From positions 1 to 64,000 of the forward strand of contig CAVYYU010000008.1 of NCBI GenBank assembly GCA_963772805.1: a DNA stretch of 64,000 nucleotides. Direction: 5' to 3'. The notes beneath the pieces are model-generated. The model saw only the letters and a list, made by a program, of their open reading frames with translations, did not search any database and was not told the origin of the DNA. A program made the translations under genes and the position numbers. This DNA is from Legionella_A sp963772805 (GTDB lineage Bacteria; Pseudomonadota; Gammaproteobacteria; Legionellales; Legionellaceae). This document shows positions 8,922 through 17,426 of this stretch, one piece after another (positions within the stretch are counted from its first letter, which is position 1; each line of letters starts with the position of its first letter).

Positions 8922-10859
8922 ATGGTGCCAAATTTGGAATCTAAAACATCTGTCGCTGGGCTCATGGCAAGGGTACGTGAATTTAAATCAAAAAAATTAC
9001 CTGAGGATGATAGAAGTCACTTTGTAAACAACGTGAATGCCCTGATTGATAAATACAATAAGAACACAACTGAGTCTACGAAAAAGCAATTTCTACAACA
9101 GATTCAAAAAACGGTACAAGAGTTTGAGCATAAGTATCCGCCCAGCTCCTTATTCGTTAACTCACCAGAATATCAAAAAGTCCATGATGCGCTGTTCGAC
9201 GATATACGCGCGCAATATGCAAGTATAGGCATAAATTCCGTACGTGACGCCCAGCAATCACCATCATCGCTTCCAGAAATAATTGCCAATATGTCGTCAA
9301 AAAGCGCAGCAACATTGGCAGATTTGTTAAATTATAAACACAGGGGCGCAATCGATTTAAAGGACATCTATGAAGATAACGATAAAAGTCAGGAAGCAGA
9401 AAATTTTCGAGCTTTCACCGATAGTCATTCGATAAGGTTTATAGGTGGTGAAAACTCAAAAAATTATGAAGTTGTGAGCAGTGATCCCAGGATAAAAGAA
9501 ACGTTAGTCTTAAAGCTTGAAAACCGGCTTGATAGAACCAGAGCTGCTGAATCACATTTGGTCGGATACGAGTTTTTAAAAGACCGGTTTCCACGCTTAG
9601 AAACTGAACGACAAGTTATTTTTAAAACGCATCTTGGAGACGATATTTCAAGAGCTTTGGTGGTCACCGAGATGTTTAGCCGCGGCAATCTCTTTAACCA
9701 GGAAATTCGGAGCAAAGATGCTAATAAATTAAGGGAAAAATCGGGCGATCCGTCAGAGGCTAAAACGGCGGATACAGCAGACACTAAAGGCACGGATAAG
9801 TTGGCGGCGAATATTGGAAATTATTTTGTGCAAATGGCGCAGGTATTTATACACATACAAGACTCAGGTTGTATTTTTCCTGACGCCAAAGATTCAAATT
9901 GGCTGGTCGATGATAATGAAAATCTCCGGCTGGCGGATACAAAAAGCTTTCTTTTTACTGATAAAAATGGACTTTATAGCAAAGATGGACCTGAAAATAA
10001 ATATGGTGGCATTGTCTATACCCCCGAATATTCCCCACCTGAGTTGAGGCAACGCCCGCTTGCTTCAGTCTCCGCCGATAGCGTTCACGCTTATACTTTA
10101 GGCCATAATTTATACAAGTATGCAACAGGTAAACACCCCTCAGGGTCTAATCCTGCTAAGTTTAATTTTGATGTCGATATTTTTAAGGGTTCAAGTGGCT
10201 TGCTGCTGCAAACGCTGGTACAACAGCTAACCCAACCCAATGCATCTGACCGCTTATCTGTCAAAGATGCACGTGATGCGTTACATACATTAGTAGCAAT
10301 AAATAAAAATGATGTTGATGCAGAATCTCGCAAAGTAATCGCAGTTTTAAACGGATTGAAATTTGGTTCCAATGACCAACAAATGAGTGCATATATACAG
10401 AAAAATGAGCAACAATTAAAAGACGCAAAGCCCAATGAAAAAGGAAAAATATTGGCAGAGATGCAAGTCATGGCTCTTCATTTTAAAGGTGATAAAGCGG
10501 CCATGGAAATTAGGCACGTTGTGGAAAACTACAGAAATAATGCCCATTGGTATACCAGCGGCATGAAGGATAAAGCGGACAGAATAGAACAAGCGATGTC
10601 CAAGGTTCCACTTGAAGATCGAACAAAGTTCGGGCAATCCCAGCGCCAAGAGGTCAAAGACGTCCTGGATGCCTTTGCTGCGGCACGCGGCAGTAATAAA
10701 GACGCTGTTAAAGGTGCCGCCGATAGCCCCTCATCGTCATCAAAATTCAACGCGTTCAAGCAAAAATATCAAGAACAAAAAGAGACTCATCAAACAGAGC
10801 ATAAGCACTCTAAACAAGAAGAAACTCCCGATCATAGTGGGCCAAAATTTACCAGATGA
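8922..10859 (+). CDS. Protein-kinase-like effector candidate, copy 2
   Basis: A 645-residue paralogue of the protein at 5365, with the same domain order: helical N-terminus containing a shared YPPS-LF motif and SLPEI[IV]ANMS, kinase-like domain and helical C-terminus. Kinase landmarks are GGENSKNYEV (about 175), LVLKLE (Lys about 198), FPDAKDSNW (Asp about 321), ADTKS (Asp about 339) and SPPEL. It carries a low-complexity Ala/Asp/Thr insert at about 265-295 within the N-lobe/C-lobe junction and lacks the coiled-coil insert of copy 1. The tail is polar (Ser, Lys, His, Glu), as in many Dot/Icm substrates. It has its own transcription unit after the terminator at 8799. Function is inferred from the fold only. 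Confidence 0.8.
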   Translation: MVPNLESKTSVAGLMARVREFKSKKLPEDDRSHFVNNVNALIDKYNKNTTESTKKQFLQQIQKTVQEFEHKYPPSSLFVNSPEYQKVHDALFDDIRAQYASIGINSVRDAQQSPSSLPEIIANMSSKSAATLADLLNYKHRGAIDLKDIYEDNDKSQEAENFRAFTDSHSIRFIGGENSKNYEVVSSDPRIKETLVLKLENRLDRTRAAESHLVGYEFLKDRFPRLETERQVIFKTHLGDDISRALVVTEMFSRGNLFNQEIRSKDANKLREKSGDPSEAKTADTADTKGTDKLAANIGNYFVQMAQVFIHIQDSGCIFPDAKDSNWLVDDNENLRLADTKSFLFTDKNGLYSKDGPENKYGGIVYTPEYSPPELRQRPLASVSADSVHAYTLGHNLYKYATGKHPSGSNPAKFNFDVDIFKGSSGLLLQTLVQQLTQPNASDRLSVKDARDALHTLVAINKNDVDAESRKVIAVLNGLKFGSNDQQMSAYIQKNEQQLKDAKPNEKGKILAEMQVMALHFKGDKAAMEIRHVVENYRNNAHWYTSGMKDKADRIEQAMSKVPLEDRTKFGQSQRQEVKDVLDAFAAARGSNKDAVKGAADSPSSSSKFNAFKQKYQEQKETHQTEHKHSKQEETPDHSGPKFTR

Positions 10860-10927
10860 GGGCAAATGAATCTGAGTTTGTTGCTGGGGCCCGGTCTCCG
10901 GAGTTACCATAGACATGATAGGTTTTT

Positions 10928-11017
10928 GTAGGTTGGCGCTGAGCGGTAGCAAAGCCCAACAAGGGAGCCTTCCGTGCCACGACTGTTGGGCTTTGCTACC
11001 GCTCAGCGCCAACCTAC
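10928..11017. repeat. Palindromic REP-like element, single copy A
   Basis: Two perfect 34-nt inverted arms (10928-10961 and 10984-11017) start GTAGGTTGGCGCTGAGC and enclose a 22-nt loop. The sequence belongs to the same family as the tandem array at 63259. The open reading frame of the following dehydrogenase extends back into it, which is not a real start. Confidence 0.92.
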
Positions 11018-11102
11018 GGTACGAGTAAATAATAATCATTTTGTACAGGCCAAGATGTCGAAACAAAACCAATTTTTGTTCCAACCGAGGGGTATAACTG
11101 CT

Positions 11103-11867
11103 GTGTTAAAAGATAAAGTTGTTTTTATAACAGGCGCATCAAGTGGTATTGGTATGGCCTGTACCACCCAGTTCGCGCAATTGGGTGCTAAGTTGTTATT
11201 GTGTGCAAGGCGGCTTGACGTGGTCAATGAACTTGCACAGCAGTTAATGACCGAATATGGCATTGAAGCGCATGCGTTTCAATTGGATGTTCGCGATAGC
11301 GCTCAGGTCGCTACGGCAATCAAAGCGCTTCCTGCGCAGTGGCAACAAATTTCGGTGTTGGTCAATAACGCGGGTCTTGCGTCTGGGTTGGACACGATAC
11401 AAGAAGGCGATATTCAAGATTGGGACGATATGATTGACACCAACGTCAAGGGATTATTGTATGTGACGCGAGAAGTTTTACCACAAATGGTCGCTAGAGA
11501 TTTCGGTCATATAATTAATATTGGTTCAATAGCTGGTCACCAGATTTATCCAAAAGGTGCGGTCTATTGCGCAACCAAACATGCGGTTGGCGCGCTCTCT
11601 GATGGGCTACGCCTTGATTTATTCGGCACAAAAATTAGAGTGAGCACGGTATCCCCAGGGGCTGTTGAAACGAATTTTAGTCTGGTGCGCTTTAAAGGTG
11701 ATAGTAATCGTGCTTCAGCGGTATATGAAGGAACCTCGCCATTAACCGCAGAGGATATCGCCGATACGGTAATTTATTGTGCTACCCGCAAACCTCACAT
11801 TAACATCAGTGAAGTGCTCGTTATGCCCACAGCACAAGCTTCAGTTGGTATGATGCATCGCAAGTAA
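11103..11867 (+). CDS. NADP-dependent short-chain dehydrogenase (YdfG-like)
   Basis: A classical SDR of about 254 residues. From the chosen start it has cofactor motif TGASSGIG (about 9-16), NNAG, the catalytic Ser of GSIAGHQ, and YCATK (Tyr/Lys). The C-terminal part (VRFKGD, ALTPEDVS-like stretch, HINISEVLVMPTAQ) resembles E. coli YdfG, which oxidises 3-hydroxy acids such as L-allo-threonine. The frame is open from 10974, but that start lies in a REP palindrome. The GTG at 11103 has a GAGGGG ribosome binding site 10 nt upstream and places the VLKDKVVFITG start where SDRs begin. An ATG at 11055 is the alternative. It stands alone. Confidence 0.88.
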   Translation: MLKDKVVFITGASSGIGMACTTQFAQLGAKLLLCARRLDVVNELAQQLMTEYGIEAHAFQLDVRDSAQVATAIKALPAQWQQISVLVNNAGLASGLDTIQEGDIQDWDDMIDTNVKGLLYVTREVLPQMVARDFGHIINIGSIAGHQIYPKGAVYCATKHAVGALSDGLRLDLFGTKIRVSTVSPGAVETNFSLVRFKGDSNRASAVYEGTSPLTAEDIADTVIYCATRKPHINISEVLVMPTAQASVGMMHRK

Positions 11868-12071
11868 AGGAAGTTTGCATGTGCGGCCTTCATGCAGTGT
11901 AGCGTAATCAAGGCTTTTGTTAATCCACTGAAATAATAGTTATTCAATGGTTGAATACTCATTGTTCTGTTTGAGCAAGCTCTGGTTGTGTGTGGTATTG
12001 TCTGAAAACTGGCAATTTGCCAATATAGATTTAAACTTTATACTTGATTTTATTCATTAGAAGGACTTGCG

Positions 12072-12785
12072 ATGCACACCTCAAATTATATTTATCACGA
12101 CGGCGAACTGGAGCTTCAGGGTTTTCTGGCACATGATGAACATACAAATACCCTAAAGCCTGCGGTACTAGTCGTTCATGATTGGACCGGACGAAATCAA
12201 TTTGTCTGTCAAAAGGCTGAGATGTTGGCAAAGATGGGCTATGTTGGTTTTGCGGTGGATATGTATGGTCATGGCCGTCTAGGCGATACAGTCGAGGAAA
12301 AACAGGTATTGATGATGCCTTTGGCTCAGGATAGGGGGTTATTGCGCGCCCGTATTAACGCCGCTTTGGATGCAGTAGTAAGTATGGATAACGTTGATAA
12401 ACAACGTATTGCCATAATCGGCTTTTGTTTTGGCGGCTTGTGTGCGCTTGATCTGGCACGCAGTGGTGCCAACATTGTCGGTGCAGTCAGCTTTCACGGT
12501 TTGCTAAATAAGCCAGAAGACCTGCCAAACGGCAAGATCAAAGCGAAGGTTTTGGCATTACATGGCTATGACGATCCGATGGTTACGCCCGAGCTAGTGA
12601 ATATATTTTGTCAGGAAATGACAGTGAATAAGGTTGATTGGCAAGTGCATATGTATGGTCATACCCAGCATGCTTTTACTAATCCACAGGCACACGATAG
12701 CAATTTAGGCACAATTTACAATGCACAGGCTGATCGACGATCATGGCAGGCAATGACTAATTTTTTACAAGAAATACTAGCCTGA
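12072..12785 (+). CDS. Dienelactone hydrolase family protein
   Basis: A 237-residue alpha/beta hydrolase of the DLH family. The nucleophile is Cys119 in GFCFGG, with the acid in HGYDDP (about 167-168) and the base His in HTQHAFTNP (about His200). No signal peptide. The ribosome binding site AGAAGGA is good. Only 10 nt separate it from the next gene, so the two are probably co-transcribed. The true substrate is unknown; family members hydrolyse dienelactones or other small esters and lactones. Confidence 0.92.
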   Translation: MHTSNYIYHDGELELQGFLAHDEHTNTLKPAVLVVHDWTGRNQFVCQKAEMLAKMGYVGFAVDMYGHGRLGDTVEEKQVLMMPLAQDRGLLRARINAALDAVVSMDNVDKQRIAIIGFCFGGLCALDLARSGANIVGAVSFHGLLNKPEDLPNGKIKAKVLALHGYDDPMVTPELVNIFCQEMTVNKVDWQVHMYGHTQHAFTNPQAHDSNLGTIYNAQADRRSWQAMTNFLQEILA

Positions 12786-12795
12786 GGCGGGGCAT

Positions 12796-13842
12796 ATGCC
12801 AAAAAAAATGGAAATTTATGGCCTTGCCGAGCAACTGGGTCAACTCCTGCGTAAACGTAAAATGCAATGTGCGGTAGCGGAGTCTTGCACCGGCGGTAGC
12901 CTTGCTGCGGCTATTACAGATGTACCTGGCAGCTCGCAGTGGTTTGATCGCGGGTTTGTAACGTATACAAACCGCGCTAAAGAGGAAATGCTAGGCGTTT
13001 CTGCTGACTTGATTGCCTTACATGGGGCGGTGAGTGGCGAGACGGCATGCGCCATGGCACATGGTGCTATGGTGACCAGTGATGCGGAAATTAGTGTTGC
13101 AATCACCGGCATTGCGGGGCCTGGTGGTGGCACGACCGAAAAACCGGTGGGAACTGTATGGATTGCCTGGGCAGGTGACAAGCAGGAAACTTACCGTCAG
13201 TGCTTTCATTTTAGGGGTAATCGAGAAGCTATTCGTCAGCAAGCGGTGCTCAAAGCATTGCAAGGTTTAACAAGCCGTTGCGATCCGAAAACGCATCCAT
13301 ACCTACAGCAGGTAACATCTGAGCGCTATTTTTTTGCATTATGGCCAGATAATAAAACAGCACTGATTTTATACCAGCAAGCGCAATTGCTTCTTGGAAC
13401 AACTGAATGCAAACCTACGTTAGAGGAAAATCTGCATCTTACGCTGGTGTATCTGGGCACTGCCCACCCTGATTTTATCCAGCACGCGATGGAGATTGCC
13501 AGTCGACTGCATGTTAATGCTTTTGAGTTATGTGTGAATAGGGCTCACTGCTGGTCGCAAAACAAGGTGTGTTGCTTGGGTGTGGAGAAAATGCCGCTAG
13601 CTCTGGAGCAATTGACCGACGCCCTCAATCAAGAATTAATCATAGCGGGCTTTAAGCCAGAAAGACGCCAGTTTATCCCGCATGTGACGATTGCGCGACA
13701 TTATAGTGAGAAAAACATACTGGAAACAACAACACCAATTGCCTGGTCGATTCATGATTTTTGCCTGGTTAAATCAAACTCGGTAAGTGGATTGTCGGAC
13801 TATGAAATTATTGCACGATGGCCTTTGTCTCACAGCATATAG
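12796..13842 (+). CDS. Fusion: nicotinamide-nucleotide amidase (PncC/CinA-C) plus 2'-5' RNA ligase-like (ThpR) domain
   Basis: This single 348-residue frame holds two domains normally encoded apart. Residues 1-162 are a full PncC/CinA C-terminal domain (AESCTGG 28-34, GSSQWFDRGFVTYTN, HGAVS, ITGIAGPGGG, KPVGTVW), which deamidates NMN to nicotinate mononucleotide. Residues about 176-346 are a 2H phosphoesterase of the ThpR/LigT type with both signature motifs, HLTL (His214) and HVTI (His296), preceded by RYFFALWP. ThpR-type enzymes make or break 2'-5' RNA links and open 2',3'-cyclic phosphates. There is no stop or frameshift between the domains. Both active-site sets look intact. Confidence 0.9.
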   Translation: MPKKMEIYGLAEQLGQLLRKRKMQCAVAESCTGGSLAAAITDVPGSSQWFDRGFVTYTNRAKEEMLGVSADLIALHGAVSGETACAMAHGAMVTSDAEISVAITGIAGPGGGTTEKPVGTVWIAWAGDKQETYRQCFHFRGNREAIRQQAVLKALQGLTSRCDPKTHPYLQQVTSERYFFALWPDNKTALILYQQAQLLLGTTECKPTLEENLHLTLVYLGTAHPDFIQHAMEIASRLHVNAFELCVNRAHCWSQNKVCCLGVEKMPLALEQLTDALNQELIIAGFKPERRQFIPHVTIARHYSEKNILETTTPIAWSIHDFCLVKSNSVSGLSDYEIIARWPLSHSI

Positions 13843-13860
13843 CCTGGTGGCGACGTCAAA

Positions 13861-14085
13861 TTAACTTTGTGTGCTTAAATTTTTGAATTTTAGGTGCAGT
13901 AATTTGCTGGGATTTGTATAGCGTCCTACAACCACAGCAACGATATCACGGAAACGTACATTAAATCGATGGTAGCTCTGCATCGCGTGGCTACTAATCT
14001 CAAGCTGAAATCGGTAATCATGGGGTCTTTTTTCTAGGGACATCATGCATTTCTGCGCACAATCTTGGTCAATCAAGCTTAGCAT
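13861..14085 (-). CDS. Hypothetical small protein, doubtful
   Basis: A 74-residue minus-strand frame in an otherwise empty 347-nt interval. It has no recognisable domain and no good ribosome binding site. The composition is mixed, with a VAVVV stretch, and does not exclude a real gene. I list it because nothing else explains the interval. Confidence 0.25.
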   Translation of the reverse strand: MLSLIDQDCAQKCMMSLEKRPHDYRFQLEISSHAMQSYHRFNVRFRDIVAVVVGRYTNPSKLLHLKFKNLSTQS

Positions 14086-14145
14086 AATGAGTTGATTTGA
14101 AGATGCCTTTAAATACTTATCAAAACAAAAATGACCTTAAACTGC

Positions 14146-14151
14146 TATAAT
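14146..14151 (+). promoter_or_regulatory. Putative -10 element of the gene at 14190
   Basis: A perfect TATAAT sits 38 nt before the ATG at 14190. A single CTTAAA is 10 nt upstream, but no tandem PmrA-type partner lies 11 nt away. Confidence 0.4.
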
Positions 14152-14189
14152 TGAGCAATATATAGACATGGTATTTTTTGGAGATATAT

Positions 14190-15311
14190 ATGTCAACTAT
14201 AAAGTCTGTGGGTGATATAAAAAATGCATTATCCAAAGCCGAAGAAATAAAGAATCAACTAGTTACTGAGTTAGATAAAAATGCAGATATAAAAACGTTA
14301 ATGAAGCCATATCATGAATTCAACAAAATATTGACGGCTGTAAAAAATTTCATGATCCCGCCTGTTGATAACTTGAGTGACGCTCGTGTAACAATAAAGC
14401 AGAATGAAGAAACCAGACCACTTATTAAAAACCTGCTGACACTTCAATCATTTTTTACTCAAAAACCTGCGGGCTACAATCAATTTTTGCAAGATACAAA
14501 ATATTCTCAATTATCGAGCACAAATACAGATAATGCAGGTGCAACTGATTCAAGACATTTTACGGTGAAAAAAAACACAGAAGTTACCCCCGAAGAAAAA
14601 AAAACCATTAATGAGTTCGTTAAATTTGATGCTTATAAAGCGTTTATTAAAGAATATACTTTATACAATAACGAAGTTGATAAAATCATCGGAAAACTAC
14701 GCCCCAATGACCAGAAATTGAGTGAAGAAATTGGAAAAGAAATATTTCTTTCAAAGGAGCAGGCAACAAAATTTACAAGTGGGTTAGAAACAATTACCAA
14801 TACAAAAAACAGTGAGGCGGAAAATTTTTTAAAAACATATGGCATAGACAATCCAAGTGATAAATTGATAGAAGCAACCAAACAAAGTATTTTTTTTGCT
14901 CACCTGCCTAAATATGTGACGGCAGAATTACCGGATAATGCTTTTATTAAGGGTAAGAGTGGATTTATAGAAGGGGCACACACCCTCGACAAAATTGGCG
15001 TAATCAATGAATTTCTTGAGAAATCGAAATCAGGTGTTACACCAGATTCAAAAGTATTGAGGGCGCTATTTGAAAAAATCAACGTATCTCTCGATGAAGG
15101 CCACTTACAAAAAATTATAACTGCAGCTAAAGATATAACCATCGAGAGTAAAAGCGAGGATACGAGTAATATTTGTAAGGATTTCAAGGCTAGATTGAGA
15201 GAAGGACGAGCCTCTACTAGCGATACCACTAACACTAACACCTCTACTAGCGATACAACTAATGCCTCTACTAGTGATACCACTGACGACTTCCCTACAA
15301 TGAGACGTTGA
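14190..15311 (+). CDS. Unknown protein with a Ser/Thr-rich repeated C-terminus, candidate effector
   Basis: I do not recognise this 373-residue protein. It is highly polar, mostly helical by composition, Lys/Glu/Asn-rich, and without signal peptide or membrane segment. The C-terminus carries three short repeats of the type STSDTTN (about 345-367), encoded by near-identical DNA at 15211, 15241 and 15265, followed by DDFPTMRR. The start ATG at 14190 has TTGGAGA just upstream; the in-frame TTG at 14178 is part of that ribosome binding site. The size, composition and polar tail resemble Dot/Icm substrates, but that is inference only. Flanking genes are unrelated. Confidence 0.75.
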   Translation: MSTIKSVGDIKNALSKAEEIKNQLVTELDKNADIKTLMKPYHEFNKILTAVKNFMIPPVDNLSDARVTIKQNEETRPLIKNLLTLQSFFTQKPAGYNQFLQDTKYSQLSSTNTDNAGATDSRHFTVKKNTEVTPEEKKTINEFVKFDAYKAFIKEYTLYNNEVDKIIGKLRPNDQKLSEEIGKEIFLSKEQATKFTSGLETITNTKNSEAENFLKTYGIDNPSDKLIEATKQSIFFAHLPKYVTAELPDNAFIKGKSGFIEGAHTLDKIGVINEFLEKSKSGVTPDSKVLRALFEKINVSLDEGHLQKIITAAKDITIESKSEDTSNICKDFKARLREGRASTSDTTNTNTSTSDTTNASTSDTTDDFPTMRR

Positions 15312-15454
15312 TGTGGTTGAATTTAGGCGGCTAGGTAGCTAGCTAGGTGAATTCAGCAGCTCATAATAGCGATATAAAAAAATCATTAATTCAATAGTCA
15401 TTCTGATGTTAGCTTTGCTAAGATAGTTTTCTTATTCACCAAGGAAGCGTTGTT

Positions 15455-15799
15455 ATGTCAGAAAAATTTACTAACATCACCAAAGATATCAGTACCCAAC
15501 TGGCTAAAATGCGTAAGGAAATGCCCGAGGTTATGGCAGGCTTTAGTAGCCTTTCGCAAGCAGCAAGCAAAGAGGGTGTTCTGGATAAAAAAACAAAAGA
15601 ATTGATTGCAATGGCATTAGCGGTTGCCAACCATTGCCCGGGATGTATTGGCTTTCATTCACAAGCGCTGTTGAAATATAAAGCGAGCCGGGAGGAGTTA
15701 CTTGAAACATTAGGTATGGCCATTTATATGGGTGGCGGCCCGTCATTGATGTATGCAGCCGAAGCGCTAGAGGCTTTTGAGGAATTTAGTCAAAGCTAG
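15455..15799 (+). CDS. Carboxymuconolactone decarboxylase family protein (AhpD-like)
   Basis: A 114-residue all-alpha protein of the CMD/AhpD family. The redox motif CPGC (Cys61, Cys64) and His68 are in the order seen in AhpD-type peroxidases. The length matches single-domain family members. It is likely an alkylhydroperoxidase-type thiol enzyme; the partner is unknown. A ribosome binding site (AAGGAAG) precedes it. A shared terminator separates it from the convergent gene at 15851. Confidence 0.9.
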   Translation: MSEKFTNITKDISTQLAKMRKEMPEVMAGFSSLSQAASKEGVLDKKTKELIAMALAVANHCPGCIGFHSQALLKYKASREELLETLGMAIYMGGGPSLMYAAEALEAFEEFSQS

Positions 15800-15818
15800 G
15801 GTAAATAACCACTTGTTC

Positions 15819-15853
15819 ATGCCATTCTTCCCATGTGGGAGAATGGCATTTTA
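15819..15853. terminator. Bidirectional terminator between convergent genes
   Basis: ATGCCATTCTTCCCA pairs with TGGGAGAATGGCAT with one bulge and is followed by TTTT on the plus strand. It lies between two convergent genes and overlaps the first few bases after the stop of the minus-strand gene. Confidence 0.7.
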
Positions 15854-16315
15854 GTTACCCATATGCATCATTTGTTGTGTACTCTGTGGTGCGTTTTGCT
15901 GAGTACCCACAGATCCGCTTTGTTGTGGCGAACAGGGGTATTGTTTGCGCAGACCCAGTAATGCTACTTGCGACACCGTCATTTTATCTTTATCACTTTG
16001 CTGGCTGGATATCTCACGATAAGTTTGTTGAATCAAATCATTCACCATACTCGCATTTAATTGCACGCTTGGAGGCAGGCAGAAAAATGCTTTTCCCTGT
16101 TCCTTTGCTGATTCATTGGCGAGCAATAAGGACTCTGAGACACTTTCACTGGTTAATACCAGAATATTACGCGCCGATCTTGCCCAAGCCTGCGCCTGCG
16201 GATCAGCTTTCATCTCCATTTGCGGAATATTGTTAGCAATGTTCATGAAATTATCAATGGTATCGGCATGGGTGCAAGTCGATAGCAACAAAAGTAGATA
16301 AGTAATAGGTCGCAT
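15851..16315 (-). CDS. Secreted Rap1a/Tai-like domain protein
   Basis: A 154-residue protein with a Sec signal peptide (ITYLLLLLSTCTHA, cleavage about residue 17). The core FFCLPPSVQLNASMVN to LLGLRKQYPC (about 77-128) matches the layout of the Rap1a/Tai domain: a Cys in an FCLP-type start, two helices, and a closing [FY]PC, probably a disulfide. Rap1a-type proteins neutralise T6SS amidase effectors, but many family members have other or unknown roles and no effector is nearby. The tail is Gln/Ser/Met-rich. The assignment is from pattern only. Confidence 0.65.
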   Translation of the reverse strand: MRPITYLLLLLSTCTHADTIDNFMNIANNIPQMEMKADPQAQAWARSARNILVLTSESVSESLLLANESAKEQGKAFFCLPPSVQLNASMVNDLIQQTYREISSQQSDKDKMTVSQVALLGLRKQYPCSPQQSGSVGTQQNAPQSTQQMMHMGN

Positions 16316-16417
16316 TCTGGTTCCTGATTGATTTCAAAGATTGCATCGCGTGCCTAGATGATGATGCCACAATGAATGTACTGATTTCATGGCAAGGAAT
16401 CAAGAGCACATGCACCA

Positions 16418-16621
16418 TTACATTGGATGCGGACTAATCCAGTTGAAGCTGAACGCCAAAAACAGAAAGAGGAATAAAGCTAATGACAAGCCAATTCGCC
16501 AGCTTAACGCTTTGACAGTACGCTTGCTTTTTCCGCCATCACGAACAAGAAATACCAGGCCACTTCCTAGTGCAATTAAAATAACCAGCATGATAATAAT
16601 GATGAGCGCTTTGGTGAACAT
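16418..16621 (-). CDS. DUF2909 twin-transmembrane protein
   Basis: A 67-residue protein with two membrane helices (about 5-25 and 42-62) separated by a short basic loop RDGGKSKR. This is the DUF2909 layout. Such genes typically sit divergently next to SURF1 in cytochrome c oxidase clusters, exactly the place found here. Its role is unknown, presumably in oxidase assembly or stability. Confidence 0.82.
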   Translation of the reverse strand: MFTKALIIIIMLVILIALGSGLVFLVRDGGKSKRTVKALSWRIGLSLALFLFLFLAFSFNWISPHPM

Positions 16622-16694
16622 TTGTTATACTCCGCTGCTTGTGAAGTTCTTAAGCCAGGTTAATGAGCAATCGAGGCTGAGACATTCTGAATAC

Positions 16695-17426
16695 ATGAGA
16701 ATAAAGATGGTAAGTTTAACCGGTTTTAAACGACGTTTCACCCCAAATTGGCGAATGACTGTTCTGACGCTGTTTGCTACCTTGTTATTTGTGCGTTTGG
16801 GTCTTTGGCAATTAGAACGTGCCGACGAAAAAAAACAGATGATTGTAGAAGATAGTGCGTTTGCAATGCAGGCCGAGACGATATGGCGGCCTAGTGACAA
16901 GTTGCCATCCCAATACCAGCGAGTCAAGGTGCAAGGGCATTTCCTGAAGTCGTTGTTATTGCTTGATAATCAGCATTATCAGCACCAGTTTGGTTATCAT
17001 GTCATCACACCGTTTGCGCTAGATGATGGTCAGGTCGTTTTAGTGGACAGGGGGTGGGTGGCTGGTGATATCGCACGACGAGAATTGCCCGTAGTGGATA
17101 CGCCCGCGAGTGCTATCACATTATTGGGCAGTACCTATTACCCTTCTAAAAATAAAATGCTGTTAGGTCCGCTTCTTGAAAAAAAACAAGCAGATTTGGC
17201 GATCATCGAACTTATTGATACGCAAATTATCAGTCAATTTTTGCATAAATCTCTCTATCCGTTTATCATTCGCCTTCGTGAAGATGCTCCACATGGTTTT
17301 GTACGCGAGTGGGCAATAGTTTCAATGTCACCAGAACGACATTTCGGCTATGCAGTGCAATGGTTTGCTATCGCATCGGTTGTTTTAATCCTGTTTGTTG
17401 CCCTGAACTTTAAGAAAAAAACATGA
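16695..17426 (+). CDS. SURF1 family cytochrome oxidase assembly protein
   Basis: A 243-residue SURF1 protein with two membrane helices (about 19-34 and 217-238) flanking a periplasmic domain. Family marks are LGLWQLERADEK near the first helix, LLLDNQ and GYHVITPF, VLVDRGWV, and the final GYAVQWF. SURF1 aids heme A insertion into cytochrome c oxidase. The frame is open back to 16389, but that part overlaps DUF2909 on the other strand, so an ATG at 16695 (or 16707) is taken. It overlaps the next gene by 4 nt. Confidence 0.92.
   Translation: MRIKMVSLTGFKRRFTPNWRMTVLTLFATLLFVRLGLWQLERADEKKQMIVEDSAFAMQAETIWRPSDKLPSQYQRVKVQGHFLKSLLLLDNQHYQHQFGYHVITPFALDDGQVVLVDRGWVAGDIARRELPVVDTPASAITLLGSTYYPSKNKMLLGPLLEKKQADLAIIELIDTQIISQFLHKSLYPFIIRLREDAPHGFVREWAIVSMSPERHFGYAVQWFAIASVVLILFVALNFKKKT

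Noticed and set aside
10974..11102. Upstream extension of the short-chain dehydrogenase
   Set aside because: The first codons lie in a REP palindrome and have no family counterpart. A GAGGGG site fits the GTG at 11103.
16389..16694. Upstream extension of SURF1
   Set aside because: It overlaps the DUF2909 gene on the other strand along its full length and precedes the conserved SURF1 start.
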